Assembly (NCBI RefSeq): GCF_007829335.1
Contig: NZ_VIWO01000002.1
Location: 310,001-374,000 of the forward strand
DNA from: Chitinophaga polysaccharea
GTDB lineage: Bacteria; Bacteroidota; Bacteroidia; Chitinophagales; Chitinophagaceae
DNA: 64,000 bases
Direction of reading: 5' to 3'
In this document: one piece after another, positions 7,639 to 19,400 of the stretch
Numbering within the stretch: the first letter of the stretch is position 1
How the letters are laid out: every line of letters begins with the position of its first letter
The notes under the pieces: generated by a model
The model's database searches: none
Told to the model about the DNA's origin: nothing
Seen by the model: the letters and a program-made list of their open reading frames with translations, nothing else
Translations under genes and position numbers: made by a program

Positions 7639-9894
7639 TTAATAGATAATTACTTCATCTGCGAAGAGGAAGCCATGTTGCAGGTTCTTTGCATGTATCC
7701 GGATATACCTTGCCGACTGCCCCTTTAAATCAAACCGAAAGTCTTTAAACGTCAGTGTTGATTGCGTAACAGGTACGTCGTTGTCTATCTGTTTTACCTT
7801 CCTGAAATCTTTATTATCATCAGACACCAGTACTTCTACAAAGGCCGGGATATATACTCCGGGTCCGGTTTGCTGCATGAAGGAAACCGACAGACTTTTG
7901 AGCGCGGTGGGTTGATCCATATCGATGGTAACGTCCATATCTTTCCCTTCAAATCCCTGCCATTGGCCATCACCATAGGTGAGCGATCCCCGGTAACCAT
8001 TTACCAGCGTGGATTCCCGCTGAGCAGGATAGCCTTTGCTGTAGGGGAGATTGTAGATCACCTTTTTGCCAAGTGCGAGGTGATCGTCGAGCTGCAGGGA
8101 AGCGGATTTGCCCGGCATGTTATTGTCTTTGAAGACCGCAGCAGTAACGGTGGCAGTACCGTGTACTTCAAAAGGACTGCCATACAAAGCCGACTGACTC
8201 GTGGGGACAGTACCATCGAGGGTATACCGGATCTGTGGTTGGTATTGCTCCGTACTGAAAGAAATAACAGTTTTATGTGCTGCGATATTTATAGCCGGGT
8301 GAATGGTAACCGCATACGACGGCCGGTAATAATTTACGTGTAGCCGTTGAAGTAAGCGATAGTGCGATTGTAACCGGCGTTGAAAGTCTGTCCATTCTTT
8401 ATGCAGGGTATCCGACCAAACTACCTCCGACAATGCCAGCAAACGTGGATAGATCATATATTCCAGGTGGTCGGTAGTAGGAATATATTCTGTCCATGTA
8501 TTGGCCTGAGCGCCTAATACATGTTGCGCAGCCTGGGGAGTCAGCTCTTCCGGTACTGGTTCATAACTATATACTTTTTCCAGTGGGAGATAGCCTCCAA
8601 TGGCTTCCGGCTGAGTTGTGGGATCGGCCTGGTAGCTGTCGAAATAACAGAATCCGCCCGGTGTCATGATAACGTTGTGCCCAGCCAGGGCAGCGGCAAT
8701 GCCCCCGGCTTCCCCGCGCCACGACATTACCGTGGCTTCGGGAGCCAGTCCGCCTTCCAGGATTTCATCCCAGCCCAGGAGCTTACGCTGGTGCGCCACC
8801 AGGAATTTTTCCATGCGACGTATGGCATAGCTCTGTAATTCGTTTTCATCTTTCAGGTGCTCCTGGCGTATACGTTGCTGGCATTTGGGACATTGCTTCC
8901 AGGCCTTTTTATCTGCTTCATCGCCACCGATATGGATATAGGGAGAGGGAAAAATATCCAGCACCTCCGTTAGTACATTTTCCAGGAAGTGGAAGGTACT
9001 GTCGTTACCCAAACAGAATTCCGAGTTTTTGTAGGGTAGCCCCGAACAGGATAACTGTGGATACACGGCCAATACTTCTTCTGAGTGACCGGGCATTTCA
9101 ATTTCCGGGATAACAGTAATTCCGCGTTGGGCGGCATAAGCAACGATTTCCCGGGCTTCCTCCTGGGTGTAGTAGCCGCCATAGGCGTTGGGATCACCTT
9201 CGCGGGCATAATGGCGGTTGCCGTTCCACCATTCTTTCCAGCTGGCTTTATCCCTCCAGGCGGCTACCCGCGTGAGTTCAGGATACCGTTTTATTTCCAG
9301 CCTCCACCCGGCGCCATCGGTAAGGTGCCAATGAAAGGTATTCATTTTATACAGCGCCATCAGGTCGATAAAGCGCTTGATATAGCTGGCTGGAAAGAAA
9401 TTCCTGGACACATCCAGGTGTACGCCGCGATAGCCAAAACGGGGATAGTCCGTAATTTCTGCGCAGGGAATGACAGTGGGAACGGGTTGTAATAACCGTA
9501 ATTGCAACAACGATTGCATCCCATTTAATGCCCCTGTGCGGGTAAAGGCAAGAATAAAAACATGATCGGGTGTAACTTTTAACTGGTAACCTGCGGAATC
9601 GGAGAGTGCCGATTTATCGGCTACTCCGAAAACAATGCTATGGCGGGCCGGTTTGCCGGAAGTGGAGGCTACCTGAGAAAGGCCGGTAGCGCTGGCCAAT
9701 AAGGTCGCTACTTCTTTAAAACGGGGAGTGCTGTATACTTTACTCTGGCTGGTAAAGGTAAAAGTGCCGGCGGTAGCCAATATCCTTGCCGGCCGGGGAA
9801 TAAGATCCAGGTTGCCCCAGCTCTGGCTATGCAGAACGTTTGAAAGGCCCACTACCAGCAATAATAAACAGGTAATACGTTTTAACATGCGCAA
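7639..9894 (-). CDS. Secreted beta-N-acetylhexosaminidase, GH20
   Basis: The 751-residue enzyme removes terminal N-acetyl-hexosamine from glycans such as chitin oligomers. A signal peptide (1-23) ends at HSQ. Residues about 27-150 form the GH20 N-terminal domain (NLDLIPRPARI). The catalytic barrel begins at YRGVHLDVSRNFFP and carries HWHLTDGAGWR and the catalytic pair Asp325-Glu326 in HIGGDEADK, with WRGEAGG and WTEY later. Next come a chitobiase-type sandwich (IRYTLDGTVPTS) and a C-terminal discoidin-like F5/8 domain (SVSFMQQTGPGVYIPAFVEV) that probably binds carbohydrate. Transport should be to the periplasm or outside. The gene is monocistronic as far as can be seen. The family is certain; the natural substrate is inferred. 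Confidence 0.93.
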   Translation of the reverse strand: MRMLKRITCLLLLVVGLSNVLHSQSWGNLDLIPRPARILATAGTFTFTSQSKVYSTPRFKEVATLLASATGLSQVASTSGKPARHSIVFGVADKSALSDSAGYQLKVTPDHVFILAFTRTGALNGMQSLLQLRLLQPVPTVIPCAEITDYPRFGYRGVHLDVSRNFFPASYIKRFIDLMALYKMNTFHWHLTDGAGWRLEIKRYPELTRVAAWRDKASWKEWWNGNRHYAREGDPNAYGGYYTQEEAREIVAYAAQRGITVIPEIEMPGHSEEVLAVYPQLSCSGLPYKNSEFCLGNDSTFHFLENVLTEVLDIFPSPYIHIGGDEADKKAWKQCPKCQQRIRQEHLKDENELQSYAIRRMEKFLVAHQRKLLGWDEILEGGLAPEATVMSWRGEAGGIAAALAGHNVIMTPGGFCYFDSYQADPTTQPEAIGGYLPLEKVYSYEPVPEELTPQAAQHVLGAQANTWTEYIPTTDHLEYMIYPRLLALSEVVWSDTLHKEWTDFQRRLQSHYRLLQRLHVNYYRPSYAVTIHPAINIAAHKTVISFSTEQYQPQIRYTLDGTVPTSQSALYGSPFEVHGTATVTAAVFKDNNMPGKSASLQLDDHLALGKKVIYNLPYSKGYPAQRESTLVNGYRGSLTYGDGQWQGFEGKDMDVTIDMDQPTALKSLSVSFMQQTGPGVYIPAFVEVLVSDDNKDFRKVKQIDNDVPVTQSTLTFKDFRFDLKGQSARYIRIHAKNLQHGFLFADEVIIY

Positions 9895-9982
9895 TGTTGA
9901 ATAATAACCCGTGAAAGTAGCTTGTTTTAGGCGAAATATATGTAGCCGGCTGATAAAGTACCGGTATGTGTCAAAATACTAT

Positions 9983-10019
9983 AAAAAAAACAGGTCCGGG
10001 CAGTAATACCCGGACCTGT
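9983..10019 (-). terminator. Intrinsic terminator of the small 97-residue protein gene
   Basis: An 11-bp stem (9990-10000 with 10009-10019) has an 8-nt loop. The A-run at 9983-9990 supplies the U-tract on the reverse strand. It lies 20 bases past the stop at 10039. Confidence 0.85.
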
Positions 10020-10038
10020 TGACACTTGATGAAGATCG

Positions 10039-10332
10039 TTATTTTGATCCCAGTTTGCGGATCATATCTTCCGACATATCTTCTGAATAAACGCCATAGC
10101 CATACATCAGCACTCCTTTGGCGCCGGATTTGGTTTCAATGGCATATACTACGGCTTCATCTCCGGGATCACTATCACCTTCGAAACGATAGGTTTCTGT
10201 GATTTCAAAATCCTGCGGATGTATGGTGTTGCTGTTATGTTGTATGCTATCAAAAAGCAGGTTAAAATCGGCCAGGTATCCACGTGTACGCAGATCTTCA
10301 ATGGCGGCGGTTACGGTATCATATACTCTCAT
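10039..10332 (-). CDS. Small conserved hypothetical protein
   Basis: The 97-residue soluble protein (MRVYDTVTAAIEDLRTRGY at the start, MYGYGVYSEDMSEDMIRKL near the end) belongs to a small family seen in Bacteroidota genomes. As I recall, members are often labelled 'phosphoribosylpyrophosphate synthetase', although the protein is far too short and lacks the PRPP-binding loop of that enzyme. The name should therefore be ignored. There is no signal peptide or membrane segment and the protein is acidic. It has its own terminator at 9983-10019. The function is unknown. Confidence 0.7.
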   Translation of the reverse strand: MRVYDTVTAAIEDLRTRGYLADFNLLFDSIQHNSNTIHPQDFEITETYRFEGDSDPGDEAVVYAIETKSGAKGVLMYGYGVYSEDMSEDMIRKLGSK

Positions 10333-10383
10333 ACGTTCATTTATTACTTGTTACTAAGTTAGGGAAAAATGTGCAAGCAGGTA

Positions 10384-10429
10384 AAAAAGGAACAGCATAA
10401 AGCCGGTTGACTTTATGCTGTTCCTTTTT
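10384..10429 (-). terminator. Intrinsic terminator of the giant repeat-protein gene
   Basis: A 19-bp perfect stem (10384-10402 with 10411-10429) has an 8-nt loop and A/T ends that give U-tracts on both strands. It lies 19 bases past the giant gene's stop. Confidence 0.9.
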
Positions 10430-10447
10430 ATTGATCGTTGGTCGTTG

Positions 10448-13400
10448 TTAGCGGACTACGGTAACTTCTCCTTTCAGTACGTTGGCATTACCTCCTGCAA
10501 CTTTCTTGTAGGTGAGCCACCATACGTAAGTACCTACATCTACTGGTACCCCTTTGTATTTACCATCCCATCCTTTGTGGTTGTCGGAAGTCATGAAGAT
10601 CAGTTCACCCCAGCGGTTGAAGATCCTTAATTCGTATTCGAACATTTGTCCTCTTACCACTGGTCTGAACACATCATTACGTCCATCGCCATTTGGTGAG
10701 AAGGCGTTCGGGATGGTTGGTTTAGGTTCGCACTGTGTAAAGTTCACTGTGATATCATCGGTAGCGGATCCGCAATCGTTGAATACAGTGACGGTGTAAG
10801 TACCACCGTTGGTCACCGACAGGGAAGAAGCGCTGGAGCCATTATCCCAACGAACACCTGAGATACCGGTGCCCATGGCGCGGAGCACCAGTGTTTCGCC
10901 TACGCACATCACGGTATCTCTGCCGAGGTTCACTGTTGGTAAGCCGGTGATATTTACTGCTACACTATCCATGAATACGCGTTGGCAATATTTATCCATC
11001 ACTGCCAGTTTGTATTTACCGGCCTGGGTGATTTGTTTCACCGGGTTTGGATCACCGTCATTCCAGAGATAGGAGATCGCATCCGGGTTGGTGCCATCGA
11101 GGGTGATAGTACCGCCAGGGCATATATTTCTGTCTGGTCCCAGATCCATCATCAGTGCCGGTTTCATTCTCACGTTTACAGTATCTCTTACCACACAGTT
11201 GTCTCTGCTAACTGCTACCCAGTAACCGCCTGGTTTATTTACCACGATAGAGTTGCTGGTTTCGCCGGTTTGCCATTGGATACGGCCACCGTTTGAATTT
11301 ACCGTGAGCATGATTGACTGGTCAGGGCAGATTGCGGTGTCGCGACTCAGGCTGATATCTGGTGGCGGATTCACGCTTACTTTAATGGTATCGATCGTGA
11401 TACAGGCTGACTTCATCACTTTCACCCAGAATTGTTCCTGTGTGCTTACCAGTATGGAGGAAGCGGTAGAACCGTTGCTCCACAGGTAGGACGCGCCATC
11501 TACATAGGCATCCAGTTTCACGGACTGACCGCGGCAGATGGTGGTATCAGGGATACTTACCAGCGGTGTTGGAATCAGTCCCACATGAATGGTGTCGGTG
11601 GTCGCACATTCGCCGTTGCTTACATTTACCCAGTAGGTACCGGCCTGGTTGATGTTGATCCTCTGGGTGGTAGCACCGGTAGACCATTGGATTTTGTAGG
11701 CGAAGTTAGCAGCTCCTGCATCCAGTACCAGGCTGTTGCCACCACAGATCGTGGTATCGCTGCCCAGGTTTACCATTGGTTTCTGGATATAGTTGATGTT
11801 GTAAGTCACGGTATCAGAAGAGCAACCTGTTCTGCCATCTGTGATGATGAAGGAAGCCGAAGTGGCGCCGTTCAGGTTAAACACGTTGTTGTTTTGTGTT
11901 CTTGGCAAACCTGTCACCGCGTTGGCTGGTGTAACAGCTACGAGGGTGTAGGTTGGCATATACACATCGCCCACTTTATGTAATGCGATTCTGCCGTTGT
12001 CGGAGCAGTTGGAAGGCAGAGTAGCTTCCAGTTGCGGTTTAGCGCAAGGCTTCACAATTACACGTTGGGTAACGTCATTGGCTTTATTGCCGCAGGCATC
12101 CATGATGGTCCATCTTCTCACAATAGTATAACCGTTACAGATATCGGCCACATATGGATCTTCTGAATAGATAGCATTTTTCGGGAAGCTATTATCGCAG
12201 TTATCCGTTGCGGTCAGTACCGGAGGAGCCGGAATTTTATCCTGGCAGTAGATCACCACATCGGCTGGAGCTGGCATGATTACCGGTCTGGTGGTATCTT
12301 TCACGGTTACCACCTGAGTGATGGTGCTGGTGTTACCGCAGGCATCTGTCGCAATCCAGGTTCTGATGATGCGGTAGTTGGAAGCGCATGCACCTGGTAT
12401 TGTTTCCACTGTTACGCGGCGGCTTACTGTCAGTCCATTTCCGATGGTACTGCAATTATCCGTTACGGTTACGTCGATAGCAGGAGCCGGGATGTTATCG
12501 CAGCTGACGGTAGTGTCTGCCGGTGGTTTCACGGTGAATACCGGTTTAGTGGTATCCTGTACAGTGATGGTTTGCTGCATCACAGATTTGTTACCGCAAT
12601 CATCGGTAGCTGTCCAGTAGCGGATTTCCTGGTAGTTGCCTGCGCAGGTGCCTGGCAATTTCACGGTTTTGCTGGTGGTGAATACCTGGACATTAGCGGT
12701 ACAGTTGTCACTTGCAGTGATTGCCGGCCATGCTGGTACTTTATCGCAATCTACCACGGTGTCTTTCGGAGCAGACATGCTGAATACTGGTTTAGTGGTA
12801 TCCTGTACGTGGATGATTTGTTGTACCGCGCTGGCATTGCCACATTGGTCAAAGGCTGTCCATTTCCTGTAGATCAGGTAGTTGCTGTTACAGTTGTTAA
12901 TATCACGCGCTATTGAATCTTTCGGCGTTACGGTAATTACACCTGGGGTACAGTTGTCTTTAGCCGTAAGGTTAAAGCCTGCAGGTATTTTATCGCAATC
13001 CACGATGGTATCTTTTGGCGCTGCCATATCGAATACCGGAGCGGTCATGTCTTTCACGGTAATCACCTGTTTGAGGGTTACACCTGTATTACATGCGTCT
13101 TTCGCGGTCCAGGTACGGATCAGCAGGTAGTTGTTGGTACAGTTGCCTGGAATATCCTGGCGAACTTCCACCACAGGGATGATGATTTCACCGGCACAGT
13201 CATCGTTCGCTTTCAGATCTGTTTTAACAGGTACCTTGTCGCAATCCACGGTGGTGTCAGCAGGAGCTGGCGTAGTGAATACCGGCGCTTTGGTATCCTG
13301 GATAGTGATCGTTTGCGATGCACTTACAGAGCGTCCGCATCTGTCGGTCGCGGTCCAGGTACGGGTAATCGTACTAAGACAAGGCGATGTTACCACGGTG

Positions 13401-16400
13401 GCATCATTGTAAGTGATGGTCAGTTTTTCATCGTCATAAGGTGCGTGACTGAATACCGGTGTTCCGAAGAGCGTGGTATAGTCTTTACCTTTTTCACACT
13501 CAGTAGTGATTGCAGGAGGAGTGGAGGTAACGATCGGGTTGATGGTTATCACGGTGATCTTCACTGCGTTACTGATGTTGTTGATACAAGCGCCTGAAGC
13601 CACGATTCTTCTGTACCAGGTATTTGCAGCGAGTGTACCAGGTTGGTAAGTATCGCTGGTAGCACCCGGGATATTTACAAATGGTCCGGTAGCACCGGTG
13701 GTACTTTGCTGCCATTGGTAAGTGTAGGCGCCGTTACCACCGCTGAGTGCATTGCTGCGTATAGCCATTGGCGTTTCTGTGATACATACGGTTTGATCGG
13801 CCGTGATATTGTTACCCAGAATTGGTTTGCGGTTAATCAGCGTTACACTGGAGCTGGTAGCAGCACACACGCCGTTGCTTACTACCCAGGTCAGTTGGGC
13901 TGTTTCGCCGGCAGGAACCGTAACCGTGGCTGTTCTCAGGTTGATATCGCTGATTTGGATGAGGCTGGCGTTGTTGCTGGTGACTACCCAGGTGCCTTTT
14001 GCACCGGCTACACCAGGATCGCTGGCATTCATTTTAAAGGTAGCGTCATCGCAGTGTTCCTGGTTAGTGCCTGCGTTGGCAGTTACCGGCATCCGGTAGT
14101 TAATGAGGGTCACATCATCCCAGGTAGCGCTACATACGCCATTGGTAACTGTCCAGCGTAAGGTAACAGTGTCACCTACGTTGATATTTACCAGGGAGGT
14201 GGGACTGTTGATGGATTTGATCACCGCATTTCCTTTTACGATAGACCAGAAGCCTTTGGCGCTCGGAACAGATACAGGATCTGCGGCCATTTTGAAGTCG
14301 CCGGTGTTGTTACACATTTCCTGGTCAGGGCCGGCGTTGGCGTCATCAGCTTTCTTGTAATTGATGAGTGTTACAATGCTGCTGGTGCTGGTACAAGTGC
14401 CGTTGGTAACGGTCCATTTCAGTATAACGGTGTCGCCTATAGGAACAGTTACGGCTGTTAACGGATCGTTTGGCGCTTTGATGGTGGCGCGGCCAGGGAT
14501 CCGGCTGATGTCTGTCCATGTACCTGTTGCAGAGCTGGATCCAGGCTGGCTGGCTTTCATGATGAAGTCGGCAGCCGTGTTACATTTTTCCTGGTCAGGG
14601 CCTGCATTGGCGGTGATGGCAGCTTTGTAGTTGATGATGGTTACCCTGCTGAAAGTGGTATCACATACGCCGTTGGCGATAGCCCACTGCAGTATAACCG
14701 TGTCGCCAACGGGTACAGTCACCGCAGTAGTCGGGCTGTTAGGCGATTTGATGATCGCTCTGCCAGGAATCCGGCTGATGTCGGTCCAGGTGCCTTTAGC
14801 AGTTGGTACGCCTGGTGTATTTGCCTGCATGATGAAGTCGCCTGTATTGTTACAGATCATCTGATCAGGTCCTGCATTGGCCTTGTTGGCAGTGGCATAG
14901 TTGGTGAGCAGTACTGTATCGGTGGTAGCAGCGCAGGTACCATTGGAGATGGTCCACACCAGGGCAGCCGTATGGCCCGCCAATACTTTCACCCGGGTGT
15001 TATTTAATGTAGTGTCGGTAATGATCACCCAGCTTTGCTTGCCACCCACGATGGTCCAGGCGCCTTTAGCTCCGTATTCAGTAGGCTTATTAGCCGCCAT
15101 GGTGAAGATGGAGTCGTTACAGTGTTTCTGGTCAATGTTTGCCTTAGCAACCGCCGGTACATCGTAGTTAGTGAGTAACACGGTATCGGTAGTTGCCGCG
15201 CAGGTACCGTTAGTGATGGTCCATACCAGGGTAGCGGTGTGGCCAGCCAATACTTTCACTTTAGTAGTATTTAAAGTGGTATCGGTGATGGTTACCCAGC
15301 TTGGCTTACCAATGACAGACCAGGTACCTTTTGCACCGTATTCAGCCGGTTTATTAGCCGCCATGGAGAAGATAGAATCATTACAGTGTTGCTGATCGAT
15401 ACCCGCCTTAGCGACAGCCGGTACGTCATAGTTAGTGAGCAGTACGGTATCGGTAGTTGCCGCGCAGGTGCCGTTGGTAATGGTCCATACCAGGGTAGCG
15501 GTGTGTCCAGCCAGCACTTTTACTTTAGTTGTATTTAAAGTGGAGTCGGTAATCGTTACCCAGCTCGGTTTACCCACCACTGACCAGGTGCCTTTGGCTC
15601 CGTATTCAGTAGGCTTGTTAGCAGCCATGGTGAAAATGGAATCGTTACAGTGTTGCTGGTCAATGTTCGCTTTAGCTACCGCAGGAATGTCATAGTTAGT
15701 CAACAGCACGGTATCGGTAGTTGCCGCGCAGGTGCCGTTGGTAATGGTCCATACCAGGGTAGCGGTATGACCAGCCAGTACTTTTACCTGGGTGTTATTC
15801 AGGGTAGTGTCTGTAACTGTTACCCAGCTAGGCTTGCCAATCACAGACCAGGTGCCTTTAGCGCCATATTCGGTCGGCTTGTTAGCAGCCATTGTGAAGA
15901 TAGAGTCGTTACAATGCTTCTGATCCACATTGGCCTTGGCAACCGCTGGTACATCGTAGTTGGTGAGTAACACAGTGTCCGTAGTAGCAGCGCAAGTACC
16001 GTTGGTAATGGTCCATACCAGGGTAGCGGTATGACCAGCCAGTACTTTTACTTTGGTGGTATTTAAAGTGGTGTCGGTAATCGTTACCCAGCTTGGTTTA
16101 CCCACCACAGACCAGGTGCCTTTGGCTCCGTATTCAGTAGGCTTGTTGGCGGCCATGGTGAAGATGGAGTCGTTACAGTGTTTCTGGTCAATGTTCGCCT
16201 TAGCAACAGCCGGTACATCATAGTTAGTGAGCAACACGGTATCAGTAGTTGCAGCGCAGGTACCGTTAGTGATGGTCCATACCAGGGTAGCGGTATGACC
16301 AGCCAGTACTTTTACTTTCGTCGTATTTAAAGTGGTGTCGGTAATAGTGATCCATGTTTGTTTACCACCCACGATAGTCCAAGCGCCATAAGCACCATAT

Positions 16401-19400
16401 TCGGTCGGCTTGTTAGCAGCCATGGTGAAGATGGAATCGTTACAGTGTTTCTGGTCAATGTTCGCCTTAGCAACCGCCGGTACATCGTAGTTAGTGAGTA
16501 ACACGGTATCGGTAGTTGCCGCGCAGGTACCGTTAGTGATGGTCCATACCAGGGTAGCGGTGTGGCCAGCCAGTACTTTCACTTTGGTGGTATTCAAGGT
16601 GGTGTCGGTAATCGTTACCCAGCTTGGTTTACCCACCACAGACCAGGTGCCTTTGGCACCATATTCAGTAGGCTTGTTAGCGGCCATGGTGAAGATGGAG
16701 TCGTTACAGTGTTTCTGGTCAATGTTCGCCTTAGCTACCGCAGGGATGTCATAGTTAGTGAGTAACACGGTGTCGGTAGTTGCCGCGCAGGTGCCGTTGG
16801 TAATGGTCCATACCAGGGTAGCGGTGTGACCAGCGAGTACTTTTACTTTTGTCGTGTTTAAAGTAGTGTCAGTAATGGTGATCCAGGTTTGCTTACCGCC
16901 CACGATGGTCCATGCACCGTATGCTCCGTATTCAGTAGGCTTGTTAGCGGCCATGGTGAAGATGGAGTCGTTACAATGTTTCTGATCCACATTTGCTTTA
17001 GCAATAGCTGGTACATCGTAGTTGGTGAGTAACACAGTGTCCGTAGTTGCTGCGCAGGTACCGTTAGTAATGGTCCATACCAGGGTAGCGGTATGCCCAG
17101 CCAGTACTTTTACCTGGGTGTTATTCAGCGTAGTGTCTGTAACTGTTACCCAGCTAGGCTTACCAACCACAGACCAGGTGCCTTTAGCGCCGTATTCAGT
17201 AGGCTTGTTAGCGGCCATGGTGAAGATAGAGTCGTTACAATGCTTCTGATCCACATTAGCCTTAGCAACCGCTGGTACATCGTAGTTGGTGAGTAACACA
17301 GTGTCCGTAGTAGCAGCGCAAGTACCGTTGGTAATGGTCCATACCAGGGTAGCGGTATGCCCCGCCAGTACTTTTACTTTGGTGGTATTTAAAGTGGTAT
17401 CAGTAATAGTGATCCAGGTTTGTTTACCGCCTACAATAGTCCATGCACCGTAAGCGCCATATTCCGTTGGCTTGTTGGCGGCCATGGTGAAGATGGAGTC
17501 GTTACAGTGTTTCTGGTCAATGTTCGCCTTAGCAACCGCCGGTACATCATAGTTAGTGAGCAGCACTGTGTCGGTAGTTGCCGCGCAGGTACCATTGGTA
17601 ATGGTCCATACCAGGGTAGCGGTGTGGCCAGCCAGTACTTTTACTTTAGTTGTACTTAAAGTGGTATCAGTAATAGTGATCCATGTTTGTTTACCGCCCA
17701 CGATAGTCCAAGCGCCATAAGCACCATATTCGGTCGGCTTGTTAGCAGCCATGGTGAAGATGGAGTCGTTACAGTGTTTCTGGTCAATGTTCGCCTTAGC
17801 AACCGCCGGTACATCGTAGTTAGTGAGTAACACGGTATCGGTAGTTGCCGCGCAGGTACCGTTAGTGATGGTCCATACCAGGGTAGCGGTGTGGCCAGCC
17901 AGTACTTTCACTTTGGTGGTATTCAAGGTGGTGTCGGTAATCGTTACCCAGCTTGGTTTACCCACCACAAACCAGGTGCCTTTGGCTCCGTATTCAGTAG
18001 GCTTGTTGGCGGCCATGGTGAAGATGGAGTCGTTACAGTGTTTCTGGTCAATGTTCGCCTTAGCTACCGCAGGGATGTCATAGTTAGTGAGCAACACGGT
18101 GTCGGTAGTTGCCGTGCAGGTGCCGTTGGTAATGGTCCATACCAGGGTAGCGGTGTGACCAGCGAGTACTTTTACTTTTGTGGTGTTTAAAGTAGTGTCA
18201 GTAATGGTGATCCAGGTTTGCTTACCGCCCACGATGGTCCATGCACCGTATGCTCCGTATTCAGTAGGCTTGTTAGCGGCCATGGTGAAGATGGAGTCGT
18301 TACAATGTTTCTGATCCACATTTGCTTTAGCAATAGCTGGTACATCGTAGTTGGTGAGTAACACAGTGTCCGTAGTTGCTGCGCAGGTACCGTTAGTAAT
18401 GGTCCATACCAGGGTAGCGGTATGCCCAGCCAGTACTTTTACCTGGGTGTTATTCAGCGTAGTGTCTGTAACGGTCACCCAGCTAGGCTTGCCCACCACA
18501 GACCAGGTGCCTTTAGCGCCATATTCAGTAGGCTTGTTAGCGGCCATAGTGAAGATGGAGTCGTTACAATGCTTCTGATCCACATTAGCCTTGGCAACCG
18601 CCGGTACATCGTAGTTGGTGAGTAACACAGTGTCCGTAGTAGCAGCGCAAGTACCGTTGGTAATGGTCCATACCAGGGTAGCGGTATGCCCCGCCAGTAC
18701 TTTTACTTTGGTGGTATTTAAAGTGGTATCAGTAATAGTGATCCAGGTTTGTTTACCGCCTACAATAGTCCATGCACCGTAAGCGCCATATTCCGTTGGC
18801 TTATTGGCCGCCATGGTGAAGATGGAATCGTTACAGTGTTTCTGGTCAATGTTCGCCTTAGCAACAGCCGGTACATCATAGTTAGTGAGCAACACGGTGT
18901 CGGTAGTTGCCGCGCAGGTGCCGTTGGTAATGGTCCATACGAGGGTAGCGGTGTGGCCAGCCAGTACTTTTACTTTCGTCGTATTTAAAGTGGTGTCGGT
19001 AATAGTGATCCATGTTTGTTTACCACCCACGATAGTCCATGCACCGTACGCGCCATATTCGGTCGGCTTGTTAGCTGCCATGGTGAAGATGGAGTCGTTA
19101 CAGTGTTTCTGGTCAATGTTCGCCTTAGCAACCGCCGGTACATCGTAGTTAGTGAGTAACACGGTATCGGTAGTTGCCGCGCAGGTACCGTTAGTAATAG
19201 TCCATACCAGGGTAGCGGTGTGGCCAGCCAGCACTTTCACTTTGGTGGTATTCAAGGTGGTGTCGGTAATCGTTACCCAGCTTGGTTTACCCACCACAGA
19301 CCAGGTGCCTTTGGCACCATATTCAGTAGGCTTGTTGGCGGCCATGGTGAAGATGGAGTCGTTACAGTGTTTCTGGTCAATGTTCGCCTTAGCTACCGCA